A stretch of 64,000 nt of DNA, taken from Microbacterium sp. ProA8 (lineage in GTDB: Bacteria > Actinomycetota > Actinomycetes > Actinomycetales > Microbacteriaceae). Position numbers and translations under genes: made by a program. Under the pieces are notes generated by a model. That model did not search any database. It was not told the DNA's origin and was given only the letters and a program-made list of their open reading frames with translations. The DNA lies in contig NZ_CP157000.1 in NCBI RefSeq assembly GCF_039905635.1, forward strand, positions 868,001-932,000, given 5' to 3'. Shown here in pieces: positions 16,930 to 25,359 of the stretch (position 1 is the stretch's first letter; each line of letters opens with the position of its first letter).

Positions 16930-17964
16930 ATGACTGATCAGAGTGCCCTGCAGGGGCAGACCGCGGTGGTCGGCACCGCCGTCCGGCTCACCGGCGAAGG
17001 CCCGCTCGACGGCGCGCCGGAGGGCGCGGCCGACGACGTCCCGTTCCTTCCCGCCGGACCCCCGAGCGAGCTGCGCCGCACACGCCGGTTCCGCAGAGTG
17101 CGCTGGGTGATGCTGGGCTTCATCGCCCCGGCGCTGGTGGTGTACCTGCTCATGGTGATCGTGCCGTCGGTGCAGTCGCTGCAGCTGAGCTTCACGAACT
17201 GGGACGGCATCAGCCCGGACTACGACTACATCGGCGTCGCCAACTACGAGGAGATCCTCGGGAGCGGCAGGTTCTGGAACGCCGTCAAGAACACCCTCAT
17301 CCTGGGTCTCGGATCCGCGGTCATCATCAACGCCATCTCGCTCGGCGTGGCCCTGATGCTCGACCACGTCGGCAGATGGCAGGGGCTGTTCCGCACCGCC
17401 GTGTACCTTCCCTCGCTCGTCAGCGCCTTCATCCTCGCGACGATCTGGAAGTACCTGCTGAACTACAACTTCGGCGCCGTGAACGTCTTCCTGCGTGACA
17501 TCGGGTTGCCCGAGTCGGCGCGCGACTGGCTGGGCGACAGCTCGATCGTGGTGTGGGTCATCCTCTTCATCACGTGCTTCACGCTCGGCGGCAACACCAC
17601 CCTCATCTACCTCGCCAACCTGCAGTCCGTGCCGCAGGACCTGGTGGAGGCCGCGCGGATCGACGGCGCCAACAGCCGCCAGGTCTTCCGCCATGTCACG
17701 TGGCCGATGCTCGCGGGCGCGGTCACGGTCAACATGACGCTCGCGATGATCGCGGGGTGGACCATCTTCGACCAGGTCATGGTGCTCACGTCCGGCGGGC
17801 CCGGGTTCGTCAGCGAGACCATGGCGTTCTTCATCTACAAGGTCGGCTTCGGCGAGTATCGCGCCGGCTTCGGCAGCGCGGCCGCGATCGTGCTGTTCCT
17901 CGTGGTGATCGTCAGCACCGTGGCGGCGAACGCCTACATGCGCAAGAGGGAGATCCAGGCATGA
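16930..17964 (+). CDS. ABC sugar transporter permease (MalF/UgpA type)
   Basis: This 344-residue inner-membrane protein has six predicted helices and, near residue 235, the permease-ATPase coupling loop VEAARIDGANSRQVFRHVTWPML (EAA motif). ATG 16930 has GAGGAGG upstream. About 60 charged and polar residues precede the first helix, a longer cytosolic tail than usual. It forms a heterodimer with the next gene product, overlapping it by 4 nt. No ATPase gene is present, so a shared ATPase encoded elsewhere must energise it. Confidence 0.92.
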   Translation: MTDQSALQGQTAVVGTAVRLTGEGPLDGAPEGAADDVPFLPAGPPSELRRTRRFRRVRWVMLGFIAPALVVYLLMVIVPSVQSLQLSFTNWDGISPDYDYIGVANYEEILGSGRFWNAVKNTLILGLGSAVIINAISLGVALMLDHVGRWQGLFRTAVYLPSLVSAFILATIWKYLLNYNFGAVNVFLRDIGLPESARDWLGDSSIVVWVILFITCFTLGGNTTLIYLANLQSVPQDLVEAARIDGANSRQVFRHVTWPMLAGAVTVNMTLAMIAGWTIFDQVMVLTSGGPGFVSETMAFFIYKVGFGEYRAGFGSAAAIVLFLVVIVSTVAANAYMRKREIQA

Positions 17965-18851
17965 GCACCCAGACGCAACTGCTCGTCACGCCCGAGCGCA
18001 CGCGCCGCCCGCGCACGCGGCGCCGCAAGCGGCTGACCGCCGGCCAGGTCGTCGTGATGATCGTCCTCGCGGTGCTGGTGCTGATCGTCGCGAGCCCCGT
18101 GCTGTACGCGCTGCTGAACTCGTTCCGGTCGTACGGCGAGATCACGATGGACCCGATGGGGCTGCCCACGCAGTTCACCCTCGACAACTACGTGCAACTT
18201 TTCCAGCAGACGGATTACGGCGAGGCGCTCGTCAACACGCTCATCATCACGCTCGCCACGGTCGTGCTGCTGATCGCGATCGTGCCGATGGCCGCGTACG
18301 GCATCGAGCGCGTCGGCGGCCGCACTTCCCGGTTCATCTACATCCTCTTCATCGCCGGCCTCATGATCCCGTTCCAGGTGCGCATGATCCCGCTGGTGAA
18401 GGGATTCGACGAGGTCGGTCTGTACAGCACGCTGACCAGCGTGGTGCTGGTGCATCTTGGCGGAGCGGCGAGCTTCGGCATCCTGCTCTACTGCAGCTTC
18501 ATCAAGGGCATCCCGATCGAGGTGGAAGAGGCCGCGAACATGGACGGCGCAGGTCGCCTGCGCACGTTCTGGTCGATCGTGTTCCCCATGCTGCTGCCCG
18601 TGACGTCGGCGTTCGTCATCATCCAGGCGCTGGGGCTCTGGAACGACTTCTTCATCCCGCTGGTGTTCCTCGACTCGTCCTCCGCGGGCACGATCAACGT
18701 CGCGATCAACCGGATGGTGGGGCTGCTCACCTCGCAGTGGCAGCTCATCTACACCGGCGCGATCCTGGCGATCATCCCGTCGGTGGCGATCTTCGCGGCC
18801 TTCCAGCGCTACTTCATCAAGGGCATGTCGGTCGGGGCGGTGAAGGGATGA
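17961..18851 (+). CDS. ABC sugar transporter permease (MalG/UgpE type)
   Basis: This 296-residue second permease has a basic N-terminus (RPRTRRRKR), six helices and the coupling loop EEAANMDGAGRLRTFWSIVFPML near residue 195. The start ATG 17961 overlaps the previous stop by 4 nt; an in-frame extension would run through the preceding permease gene. It ends with the typical RYFIKGMSVGAVKG tail and overlaps the next gene by 4 nt. Confidence 0.92.
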   Translation: MSTQTQLLVTPERTRRPRTRRRKRLTAGQVVVMIVLAVLVLIVASPVLYALLNSFRSYGEITMDPMGLPTQFTLDNYVQLFQQTDYGEALVNTLIITLATVVLLIAIVPMAAYGIERVGGRTSRFIYILFIAGLMIPFQVRMIPLVKGFDEVGLYSTLTSVVLVHLGGAASFGILLYCSFIKGIPIEVEEAANMDGAGRLRTFWSIVFPMLLPVTSAFVIIQALGLWNDFFIPLVFLDSSSAGTINVAINRMVGLLTSQWQLIYTGAILAIIPSVAIFAAFQRYFIKGMSVGAVKG

Positions 18852-19588
18852 GCGCCGCGCCGACGACCTCGCAGCGTGGCGGCGCGATGGCGCGCGCGCG
18901 CGTCCTGCTCGCGCTCGACGGGCCGCTCGCGGCCACCGTGCTGACCGTCTTCCGGTCGTTCGTGCTGTCGGTCTCGTTCATCGGATGCCTCGTGCCCGTG
19001 CTCGCGTTCACGGCGCTGGTCGGCTGGCAGGCCACTCATCTGGCGGTGTGGCTGGGGTCCGTGGCGCTGCTGCCGCTCGCACCGGCGACATACGCGCTGC
19101 TGCGCGGTGCCCGCGCGCTGCTCTCGCAGCGCGGCGACGCGCCCACCGGACGGGAGTTCTGGACGTCGTTCGCTCGCGGATGCCGCGATCTCTGGTGGGC
19201 TGCGCTCGGCCTCGGCGTCGTGGTGGTGGTGCTCCAGTACGACCTGGCGCTGTTCGGCGGCACCGACGCGGTCGTGCTGCTGGCCGCGGTCGCAGCGGCG
19301 CTCGCCGTCGTGCTGCTGATCGGGGTGTGCGTCGTCGCGGCGGCGCAGCCCGCGGGCGTCCGAGGGCCGCTCGAGACCGTGACCGTGGCGATGCGCGCCA
19401 TGGCGCGTCGTCCGCACATCGCGCTGAGCTGGCTCCTCCTCATCGGGGTCGGCCTGGCCGTCACGGCGCTGCCGCTGATCGGCCCCGCGATCGCCCTGTT
19501 CCTGCCCGCGACGGTCGCCGCCGGCATCCACATCTGCAACGACGCGCTGCGTCTTCCGCTGAACGACGAGACGAGACAGACTCCGTGA
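18848..19588 (+). CDS. YesL-like (DUF624) membrane protein
   Basis: This 246-residue protein has about five hydrophobic helices and matches the DUF624/YesL pattern of small membrane proteins often encoded beside ABC sugar importers, including the rhamnogalacturonan (yes) locus of Bacillus. Its biochemical role is not known; a helper function for the importer is inferred from context. Start ATG 18848 overlaps the permease stop by 4 nt and its own stop overlaps the alpha-galactosidase start (GTGA). Confidence 0.65.
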   Translation: MSAAPTTSQRGGAMARARVLLALDGPLAATVLTVFRSFVLSVSFIGCLVPVLAFTALVGWQATHLAVWLGSVALLPLAPATYALLRGARALLSQRGDAPTGREFWTSFARGCRDLWWAALGLGVVVVVLQYDLALFGGTDAVVLLAAVAAALAVVLLIGVCVVAAAQPAGVRGPLETVTVAMRAMARRPHIALSWLLLIGVGLAVTALPLIGPAIALFLPATVAAGIHICNDALRLPLNDETRQTP

Positions 19589-21759
19589 CCGAAGCCGTCC
19601 ATCATCCTGCCGCGCAACATCCCGCCGCACTTCCCTCTTCCGCGCTTGCCCCTGCCTCCCTGATCCCACGCGAGACCGGCCCCGCGGCACCGGTCACGAG
19701 CCGCGCGCGCGTCGGCGTGTTCGAACTGCGCTGGGCGGATGACGCGCCGGCGTCGCTGGTCGTGCCGTCGTCGGCGCACAGCGGCCGGCCCGGCGTAGGT
19801 CTCGTCGAGGTCTTCACGTCGGCCGAGCAGCGCGCCCGCACCAGCCAGGCGTACTGGCGGTCGGCTGTCGGCGAGCGGCTGCGCGTACAGGGATCGCAGG
19901 TCATCGCCGAGTCCGACGCCGTGCGCGCGGTCGTCGTGCAGAGCGACGCCGTCAGCGGGATCGAGGTGCGCACGACCGTCACGGCACCCACGGACACCTC
20001 GGCGGTGCGCATCCAGAGCGAGATCCGTAACGCCGGACGCGAGGCCGTGGTGATCGCCGCGATCTCGTCGGCGACGATCGGATTCGGGCGGTCGGCGCGC
20101 GATCTGGACGAGACGGTGTGGGGCTCGGCCGCGAGCGAGTGGCTCGCCGAGGACCGGTGGAGCGAGGTGCCGCTGCGCACGCTGCTGCCCGACATCTCGC
20201 TCGCACTGCACGCGCAGGACGCGCGCGGGCATGCCGGGCTCACGAGCCACGGCGGCTGGTCGAGCGGAGAGCACGTGCCGTGCGGCTACCTCTCGCGTGC
20301 TGACGGCGAGACGCTGGCGTGGCAGATCGAGACGAGCGCGGGATGGCGCGCGGATCTCTGCCAGGCGCGGGACGGCGGCGTGCTGTCACTGCTCGGCCCG
20401 ACCGATCTCGAGCACCAGTGGGCGCACGAGCTGCTGCCCGGAGAGGCTTTCACCACCGTGCCCGTCGCGCTGGCGGTCGGGCCGCTGAGCCCGGGCACTC
20501 TCGGCAGCCCAGACGGTGCGCTCGGCGAGCTCACCCGGTACCGGCGCTGGCTGCGCGGTGCGGCAGGCACGCAGCAGCTTCCGGTCGTGTACAACGACTT
20601 CATGAACACGCTGATGGGGCAGCCGACGACCGACGAGCTGCTGCCGCTGGTCCGTCGCGCCGCCGAGGTGGGCGTCGAGGTGTTCTGCATCGACGCCGGG
20701 TGGTTCGCAGACCCGGCGATCGGGGACTGGTGGTCGACCGTCGGCGAATGGCGCGAGGCGCCCGCCCGGTTCCCCGGCGGCGGGCTGCGACGCGTCATCG
20801 ACGCGATCCGCGACGCCGGCATGGCGCCGGGTCTGTGGCTCGAGCCCGAGGTCGTCGGCATCGACAGCCCCGCGGCATCGCGGCTCCCCGACGAGGCGTT
20901 CTTCCAGCGCTTCGGGCAGCGGGTGCAGGAGGACCGCCGCTACCACCTGGACTTCCGGCATCCTGCCGCTCGCGCGCATCTGGACGCGACCGTCGATCAC
21001 CTCGTCGAGGAGTTCGGCATCCGCTATCTGAAGCTCGACTACAACATCAATCCGGGTGCGGGGACCGAGCACCACGCCACGACGGCGGGGGACGGACTGC
21101 TCGGGCACACCCGCGCGTTCCGGGACTGGCTGGTGCGGGTGCAGCAGCGGCATCCGTCGTTGCGCCTCGAGAACTGCAGCTCGGGCGCGATGCGCGCCGA
21201 CTACGCGCTGCTGGCGGTCACGCACCTGCAGTCCACGAGCGACCAGCAGGACTTCCGGCTGTATCCGCCGATCGCGGCGTCGGCGCCGGCATCCATCCTT
21301 CCCGAGCAGTGCGGCAACTGGGCCTACCCCGCCCGCGACATGAGCGACGAAGAGACCGCGTTCACGCTCGTGACGGGGTTGAGCGGCCGGCTGTACCTGT
21401 CGGGGTTCCTCGACGAGCTGCGGCCCGACCAGCGCGCGCGCATCGCCGAGGCGGTGGCGCTGCACAAGGGACTGCGCGACTCGCTGGCCACCGCACTGCC
21501 GTTCTGGCCGCTGGGGCTTCCCGCATGGGACGACGAGGCGCTCTGCCTGGGGCTTCGCGCCGCGGACGGCGACCTGCTGTTCGTGTGGGATCGGGATGCC
21601 GCGCCCGCCGCATTCACGATTCCCGGGGTCGCGGGCGAGGTCGAGGTGCTGTTCCCGGCCGATGGGGCCGGGTGGGGACTCGACACGGGGCCGGGCGGGC
21701 TCGAGGTGTCGACGCCGGCAGGGATCGGTGCACGTGTGCTGCGAGTGACCCGTGGCTGA
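19585..21759 (+). CDS. GH36 alpha-galactosidase
   Basis: This 724-residue enzyme has no signal peptide, so it acts in the cytosol on imported oligosaccharides. An N-terminal beta-sandwich domain (about 1-310) precedes the TIM barrel. VFCIDAGWF and WEPE-like WLEPEVVG mark the barrel strands; the nucleophile is D485 in YLKLDYN and the acid/base is D553 in STSDQQDF, after LENCSSGAMRAD. This layout is GH36 with alpha-galactosidase the usual activity; alpha-N-acetylgalactosaminidase is less likely. It is translationally coupled to both neighbours. Confidence 0.9.
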   Translation: MTEAVHHPAAQHPAALPSSALAPASLIPRETGPAAPVTSRARVGVFELRWADDAPASLVVPSSAHSGRPGVGLVEVFTSAEQRARTSQAYWRSAVGERLRVQGSQVIAESDAVRAVVVQSDAVSGIEVRTTVTAPTDTSAVRIQSEIRNAGREAVVIAAISSATIGFGRSARDLDETVWGSAASEWLAEDRWSEVPLRTLLPDISLALHAQDARGHAGLTSHGGWSSGEHVPCGYLSRADGETLAWQIETSAGWRADLCQARDGGVLSLLGPTDLEHQWAHELLPGEAFTTVPVALAVGPLSPGTLGSPDGALGELTRYRRWLRGAAGTQQLPVVYNDFMNTLMGQPTTDELLPLVRRAAEVGVEVFCIDAGWFADPAIGDWWSTVGEWREAPARFPGGGLRRVIDAIRDAGMAPGLWLEPEVVGIDSPAASRLPDEAFFQRFGQRVQEDRRYHLDFRHPAARAHLDATVDHLVEEFGIRYLKLDYNINPGAGTEHHATTAGDGLLGHTRAFRDWLVRVQQRHPSLRLENCSSGAMRADYALLAVTHLQSTSDQQDFRLYPPIAASAPASILPEQCGNWAYPARDMSDEETAFTLVTGLSGRLYLSGFLDELRPDQRARIAEAVALHKGLRDSLATALPFWPLGLPAWDDEALCLGLRAADGDLLFVWDRDAAPAAFTIPGVAGEVEVLFPADGAGWGLDTGPGGLEVSTPAGIGARVLRVTRG

Positions 21760-22669
21760 GCGCGTCACCATCGTCCCCGGACGCGTGTTCACGGACGATC
21801 GGGGCCGGACGGCGCAGCTGCACGGCATCGGCCTGCAGCGGGTCGGTGACCGGTGGCTCGCCTGGGGCGAGGACAAGGCTGCGGGCGACCGTTTCACCGC
21901 GGTCGCGTGCTACTCCTCGGACGATCTCGCGCACTGGCGCTATGAGGGCGACGCGCTGACCCGGGCCGACGGCGACATCGGCCCCGATCGCGTCGTCGAG
22001 CGTCCCAAGGTGCTGCAGCGCCCCGACGGGCGCTGGGTGATGCTCCTGCACGTCGATGGACCGGTCGAAGGCGAGGAGGGCGACTACGCGTATGCACGCG
22101 TCGGCTTCGCGATCGCCGAGCGCCCCGAGGGCCCGTACACGTACGTGCGCAGCGAGCGTCCCCTCGGCAACCTCAGCCGTGACATCGGCGTGTACCAGGA
22201 GGACGGTGTCGGCTACCTGCTCTCGGAGGACCGCGACAACGGCCTGCACATCTACCGCCTCCGCGAGGACCACCTCGGCGTCGAGGCGGTCGTCGCGACG
22301 CTCCGCCAGCAGGCCAACCCGGCGATCGGCTACGAATCGCCCACCCTCGTGCGTCACGAGGGCCGCTACTACCTCTTCGGCTCGGACCTCACCGGCTGGA
22401 GCATGAACGACAACATGTACACCAGTGCTCCGGCGCTGGAGGGGCCGTGGGAGGAGTGGCACCCCATCGCGCCGCCCGGCACCCGCACCTTCGAGTCGCA
22501 GGTGAGCGTCGTCGCGCCCGTCGGCGACGGGTACGTGTACATCGGCGACCGCTGGGATCCGTCCCGGCTGGCGGAGTCGCCGGCGGTGTGGCTGCCGCTG
22601 CGCATCCGCGACGGCCGGGTGGAGCTCGAGTGGCGCGACCGGTGGAGCATCGAGGAGCTCGGCGCATGA
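21752..22669 (+). CDS. GH43-like five-bladed propeller glycosidase
   Basis: This 305-residue protein has blade-type repeats typical of GH43 and related clans: GDRWLAWGEDK, YSSDDLAHWRYEGDAL, ERPKVLQRPDGRWVMLLH, YLLSEDRDNGLHIYRL, YESPTLVRHEGRYYLFGSD and YIGDRW. ERPK and YESPT resemble the usual acid-bearing positions. It has no signal peptide and is cytosolic. It overlaps the alpha-galactosidase stop by 8 nt. Galactanase or arabinosidase activity is possible; the exact specificity cannot be set from sequence. Confidence 0.7.
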   Translation: MAERVTIVPGRVFTDDRGRTAQLHGIGLQRVGDRWLAWGEDKAAGDRFTAVACYSSDDLAHWRYEGDALTRADGDIGPDRVVERPKVLQRPDGRWVMLLHVDGPVEGEEGDYAYARVGFAIAERPEGPYTYVRSERPLGNLSRDIGVYQEDGVGYLLSEDRDNGLHIYRLREDHLGVEAVVATLRQQANPAIGYESPTLVRHEGRYYLFGSDLTGWSMNDNMYTSAPALEGPWEEWHPIAPPGTRTFESQVSVVAPVGDGYVYIGDRWDPSRLAESPAVWLPLRIRDGRVELEWRDRWSIEELGA

Positions 22670-23640
22670 GGGCCGCACTGCTGATGGACCCGGCGCTCGT
22701 GCCGTTCGTGTTCGGCGACGCCGAGCGGGAGCGACTGGGCGAGATCCTCGAGGTCGACACCGGGGATGCCGCCACCTCGCTCGCGGACATCCCCGACCCG
22801 TCCGGGGTCGAGCTGCTGATCGCCGGCTGGGGCGTCTCGCGCGTGAGCCCGGACGACCTGGACGCGTTCCCGAAGCTGCGGGCGATCGTGCACTGGAGTG
22901 GGGGCAACGGCGCACTGGACGGCCCGGCGTCGCGCCGCGGCATCCGCATCTCCACCGCTCGCGCGGCCAACGCGATCCCGGTCGCCGAGTTCACCCTCGC
23001 GTTGATCACGCTCGCCGCGAAGGACGCGTTCTGGGCCTCGCGCCGCTACAGCGCCGAGCAGCGGTTCATCGACCGCGAGGCCGAGCTGCCGCGCACCGGG
23101 CTGTACGGCACGACGGTCGGGATCGTGGGGGCCTCGACCATCGGCACCCTCGTCGTCGAGAAGCTCCAGGGCAGCGACGTCCACGTGCTGCTCTACGACC
23201 CCTATGCCACCCCCGAGACCGCAGCGCGGCTCGGCGCGGAGCTCGTTCCCGACCTCGTCGCGCTCGCCGCACGGTGCGACATCCTCTCGATCCACGCGCC
23301 CGAGATGCCCGCGACGATCGGCATGGTGTCGGCGGCGGTCCTCGCGGCGCTGCCGGACGGCGCCACGGTGATCAACACCGCACGCGGTGCGCTGGTCGAC
23401 CAGGACGCCCTCGTCGGCGAACTCCGGCGGGGACGGCTGCGAGCCGTGCTCGACGTCACCGAGCCCGATGTGCTCGAGCCGGGGCATCCGCTCTACACGC
23501 TGCCGAACGCGTTCCTCACGCCACACCTCGCGGGGTCGACGGGCAACGAACTGCGCCGCCTGGGCGAGGTGGCGCTCGCCGAGGTCGAGCGGTTCGTTGC
23601 CGGCACGCCCTTCGCGCACCCGATGCCCGTGCTGCCCTGA
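22666..23640 (+). CDS. D-2-hydroxyacid dehydrogenase family protein
   Basis: This 324-residue NAD(P)-dependent enzyme has the two-domain D-isomer 2-hydroxyacid dehydrogenase fold. GTTVGIVGASTIGTLV is the Rossmann motif, with A and S in place of two usual glycines. INTARGALVDQDALV and TPHLAGSTGNE supply the catalytic Arg and His regions. It overlaps the GH43-like gene by 4 nt. In a sugar operon it may reduce a keto-acid from uronic or aldonic acid breakdown, which would fit the lyase-like protein at the end of the locus; this is inference. Confidence 0.82.
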   Translation: MRAALLMDPALVPFVFGDAERERLGEILEVDTGDAATSLADIPDPSGVELLIAGWGVSRVSPDDLDAFPKLRAIVHWSGGNGALDGPASRRGIRISTARAANAIPVAEFTLALITLAAKDAFWASRRYSAEQRFIDREAELPRTGLYGTTVGIVGASTIGTLVVEKLQGSDVHVLLYDPYATPETAARLGAELVPDLVALAARCDILSIHAPEMPATIGMVSAAVLAALPDGATVINTARGALVDQDALVGELRRGRLRAVLDVTEPDVLEPGHPLYTLPNAFLTPHLAGSTGNELRRLGEVALAEVERFVAGTPFAHPMPVLP

Positions 23641-23662
23641 TCCTCGTCCCTGGAGGCGCTTC

Positions 23663-25255
23663 GTGCCCGTGATCCACAACCCGGTCCTGCGCGGGTTCAA
23701 CCCCGACCCCTCGATCCTGCGCGTCGGGCACGACTACTACATCGCGACCAGCACGTTCGAGTACCACCCGGCCGTCCGCCTGCACCATTCGCGCGACCTC
23801 GCGGAATGGTCCACGCTCGGCCATGCACTCGGCGACGGCTTCGACCTGCGCGGCATCCCCGACTCCGGCGGCGTGTGGGCGCCGAGTCTCACGCATGCCG
23901 ACGGGCAGTTCTGGCTCGCGTACTCCATCGTGCGCAGCATGGACGGCGACGACAAGGACATCGACAACTACCTCGTCACCGCCGACGCGATCACCGGGCC
24001 GTGGAGCGAGCCGGTCCACCTGGGATCGCGGGGGTTCGACTTCTCGTTCTTCCACGACCCCGACGGCACGCACTGGATCGTCGGCGTGCAGTGGGACCAG
24101 CGGCCCGAGTACCCGTCGTTCTCGGGGCTGGTGGTGGAGCAGTACCTGCCCGGCGAACGCCGCACGAGCGGCGACGCGGTGAGAATCCATCGCGAGGATG
24201 GTCTCGTCGAAGGCCCCAACCTCTACCGCATCGCCGACTGGTACTACCTGCTGATCGCCGCCGGCGGCACCGGGTGGAATCACGGCATCACCATGGCCCG
24301 CTCGCGGAGCCTGCTCGGACCGTACGAGCGTGACCCGCGCGACGCGGTGCTCACGACGCGCGACGCGCCGGGGCATCCACTCCAGAAGGCGGGACACGGC
24401 GAACTGGTGCAGACGCCCGACGGCGACTGGGTGCTCGCGCACCTGGCGAGTCGCCCGACGCTGCACCTGGGGGAGCGCTACAGCACGCTCGGCCGCGAGA
24501 CCTGCCTGCAGCACGTCGTCTTCGACGACGAGAGCTGGCTGCGGCTGGCAGACGGCGGTCATCACGCAAGCGTGGCCGTCGCGGTCCCCGGTGACGGAAA
24601 GGGGACGGATGCCGCACCCGGCCCGCGCGGCTGGGTCGACGACTTCGACGCCGACCTCCTCGACTCGACGCGCTGGTCGACGCTGCGCGCTGCATTGCCC
24701 CGCGCGACGGCGGATCTCGGCGCCCGGCCGGGATGGCTGCGGCTGCGCGGAGGGCACTCCGCGGCATCCGTGTTCGATCAGTCGATGATCCTGACCCGCG
24801 TCGAAGAGCACCGCGCCGACTTCGAGGTGATCCTCGACGCCGAGCCGCGCAGCCCCCGCGAGGCCGCCGGGCCCATCGCCTGGTACGACCGCGCCGGATG
24901 GATCTGGCTGCAGCTGACGCAGGATGCGGAGCACGGACGCCACCTGCGGGTGGTGCGCCGCGACGCTGCCACCACGACGCGCTCCGCGCCCATCGCCGTG
25001 CCCGAGGGGCCACTCGGCCTGCGGATGCGCCTCGATGGCCCAGTGCTGCGCTTCGCGTGGGCGCCGGCCGGCGAGGGGGCATGGCGCGAGGTCCCTGAGG
25101 ACTACCCGGCGTGGACGCTGTCCGATGACCACGGGCCCCGACTGCGCTTCACCGGGCTCTTCTTCGGCGTGCGCGCCGACGACCTCGACGGGCGCGGCTG
25201 GACCGCAGACCTCGACCACGCCGCGATGCGCTTCGAGCCCGATCCCGCGTCCTGA
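23663..25255 (+). CDS. GH43 beta-xylosidase/arabinofuranosidase
   Basis: This 530-residue protein opens with NPVLRGFNPDPSI, the classic GH43 xylosidase start, with general base D15. D132 in FFHDPDG is the pKa-modulating residue and E183 in LVEGPNLYR the general acid. From about residue 330 a second beta-sandwich domain follows, as in two-domain beta-xylosidases. There is no signal peptide. GTG 23663 has TGGAGG upstream. It probably trims imported xylo- or arabino-oligosaccharides. Confidence 0.88.
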   Translation: MPVIHNPVLRGFNPDPSILRVGHDYYIATSTFEYHPAVRLHHSRDLAEWSTLGHALGDGFDLRGIPDSGGVWAPSLTHADGQFWLAYSIVRSMDGDDKDIDNYLVTADAITGPWSEPVHLGSRGFDFSFFHDPDGTHWIVGVQWDQRPEYPSFSGLVVEQYLPGERRTSGDAVRIHREDGLVEGPNLYRIADWYYLLIAAGGTGWNHGITMARSRSLLGPYERDPRDAVLTTRDAPGHPLQKAGHGELVQTPDGDWVLAHLASRPTLHLGERYSTLGRETCLQHVVFDDESWLRLADGGHHASVAVAVPGDGKGTDAAPGPRGWVDDFDADLLDSTRWSTLRAALPRATADLGARPGWLRLRGGHSAASVFDQSMILTRVEEHRADFEVILDAEPRSPREAAGPIAWYDRAGWIWLQLTQDAEHGRHLRVVRRDAATTTRSAPIAVPEGPLGLRMRLDGPVLRFAWAPAGEGAWREVPEDYPAWTLSDDHGPRLRFTGLFFGVRADDLDGRGWTADLDHAAMRFEPDPAS

Positions 25256-25263
25256 ATTGCCCC

Positions 25264-25311
25264 TTGACGCCTTCCAGGCGACACGACATCCTTAACCGGC
25301 AAACGTTATCC
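25264..25311 (+). promoter_or_regulatory. promoter and LacI-type operator of the alginate-lyase-like gene
   Basis: TTGACG (25264-25269), 17 nt, then CATCCT (25287-25292) form a plausible promoter. GGCAAACGTTATCC (25298-25311) covers the expected start point and is identical to the site at 15419 except for one base, so one LacI protein should control both. Confidence 0.6.
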
Positions 25312-25359
25312 ACCCTCATCCACGATCGGAGTCGATCGGGGCGACAGGAAGAGAGATCG

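Noticed and set aside
14830..17694. Open frame of 954 codons on the minus strand
   Set aside because: Opposite lacI, the binding protein and the permease; composition is unlike a real protein and it crosses clear gene boundaries and operators.
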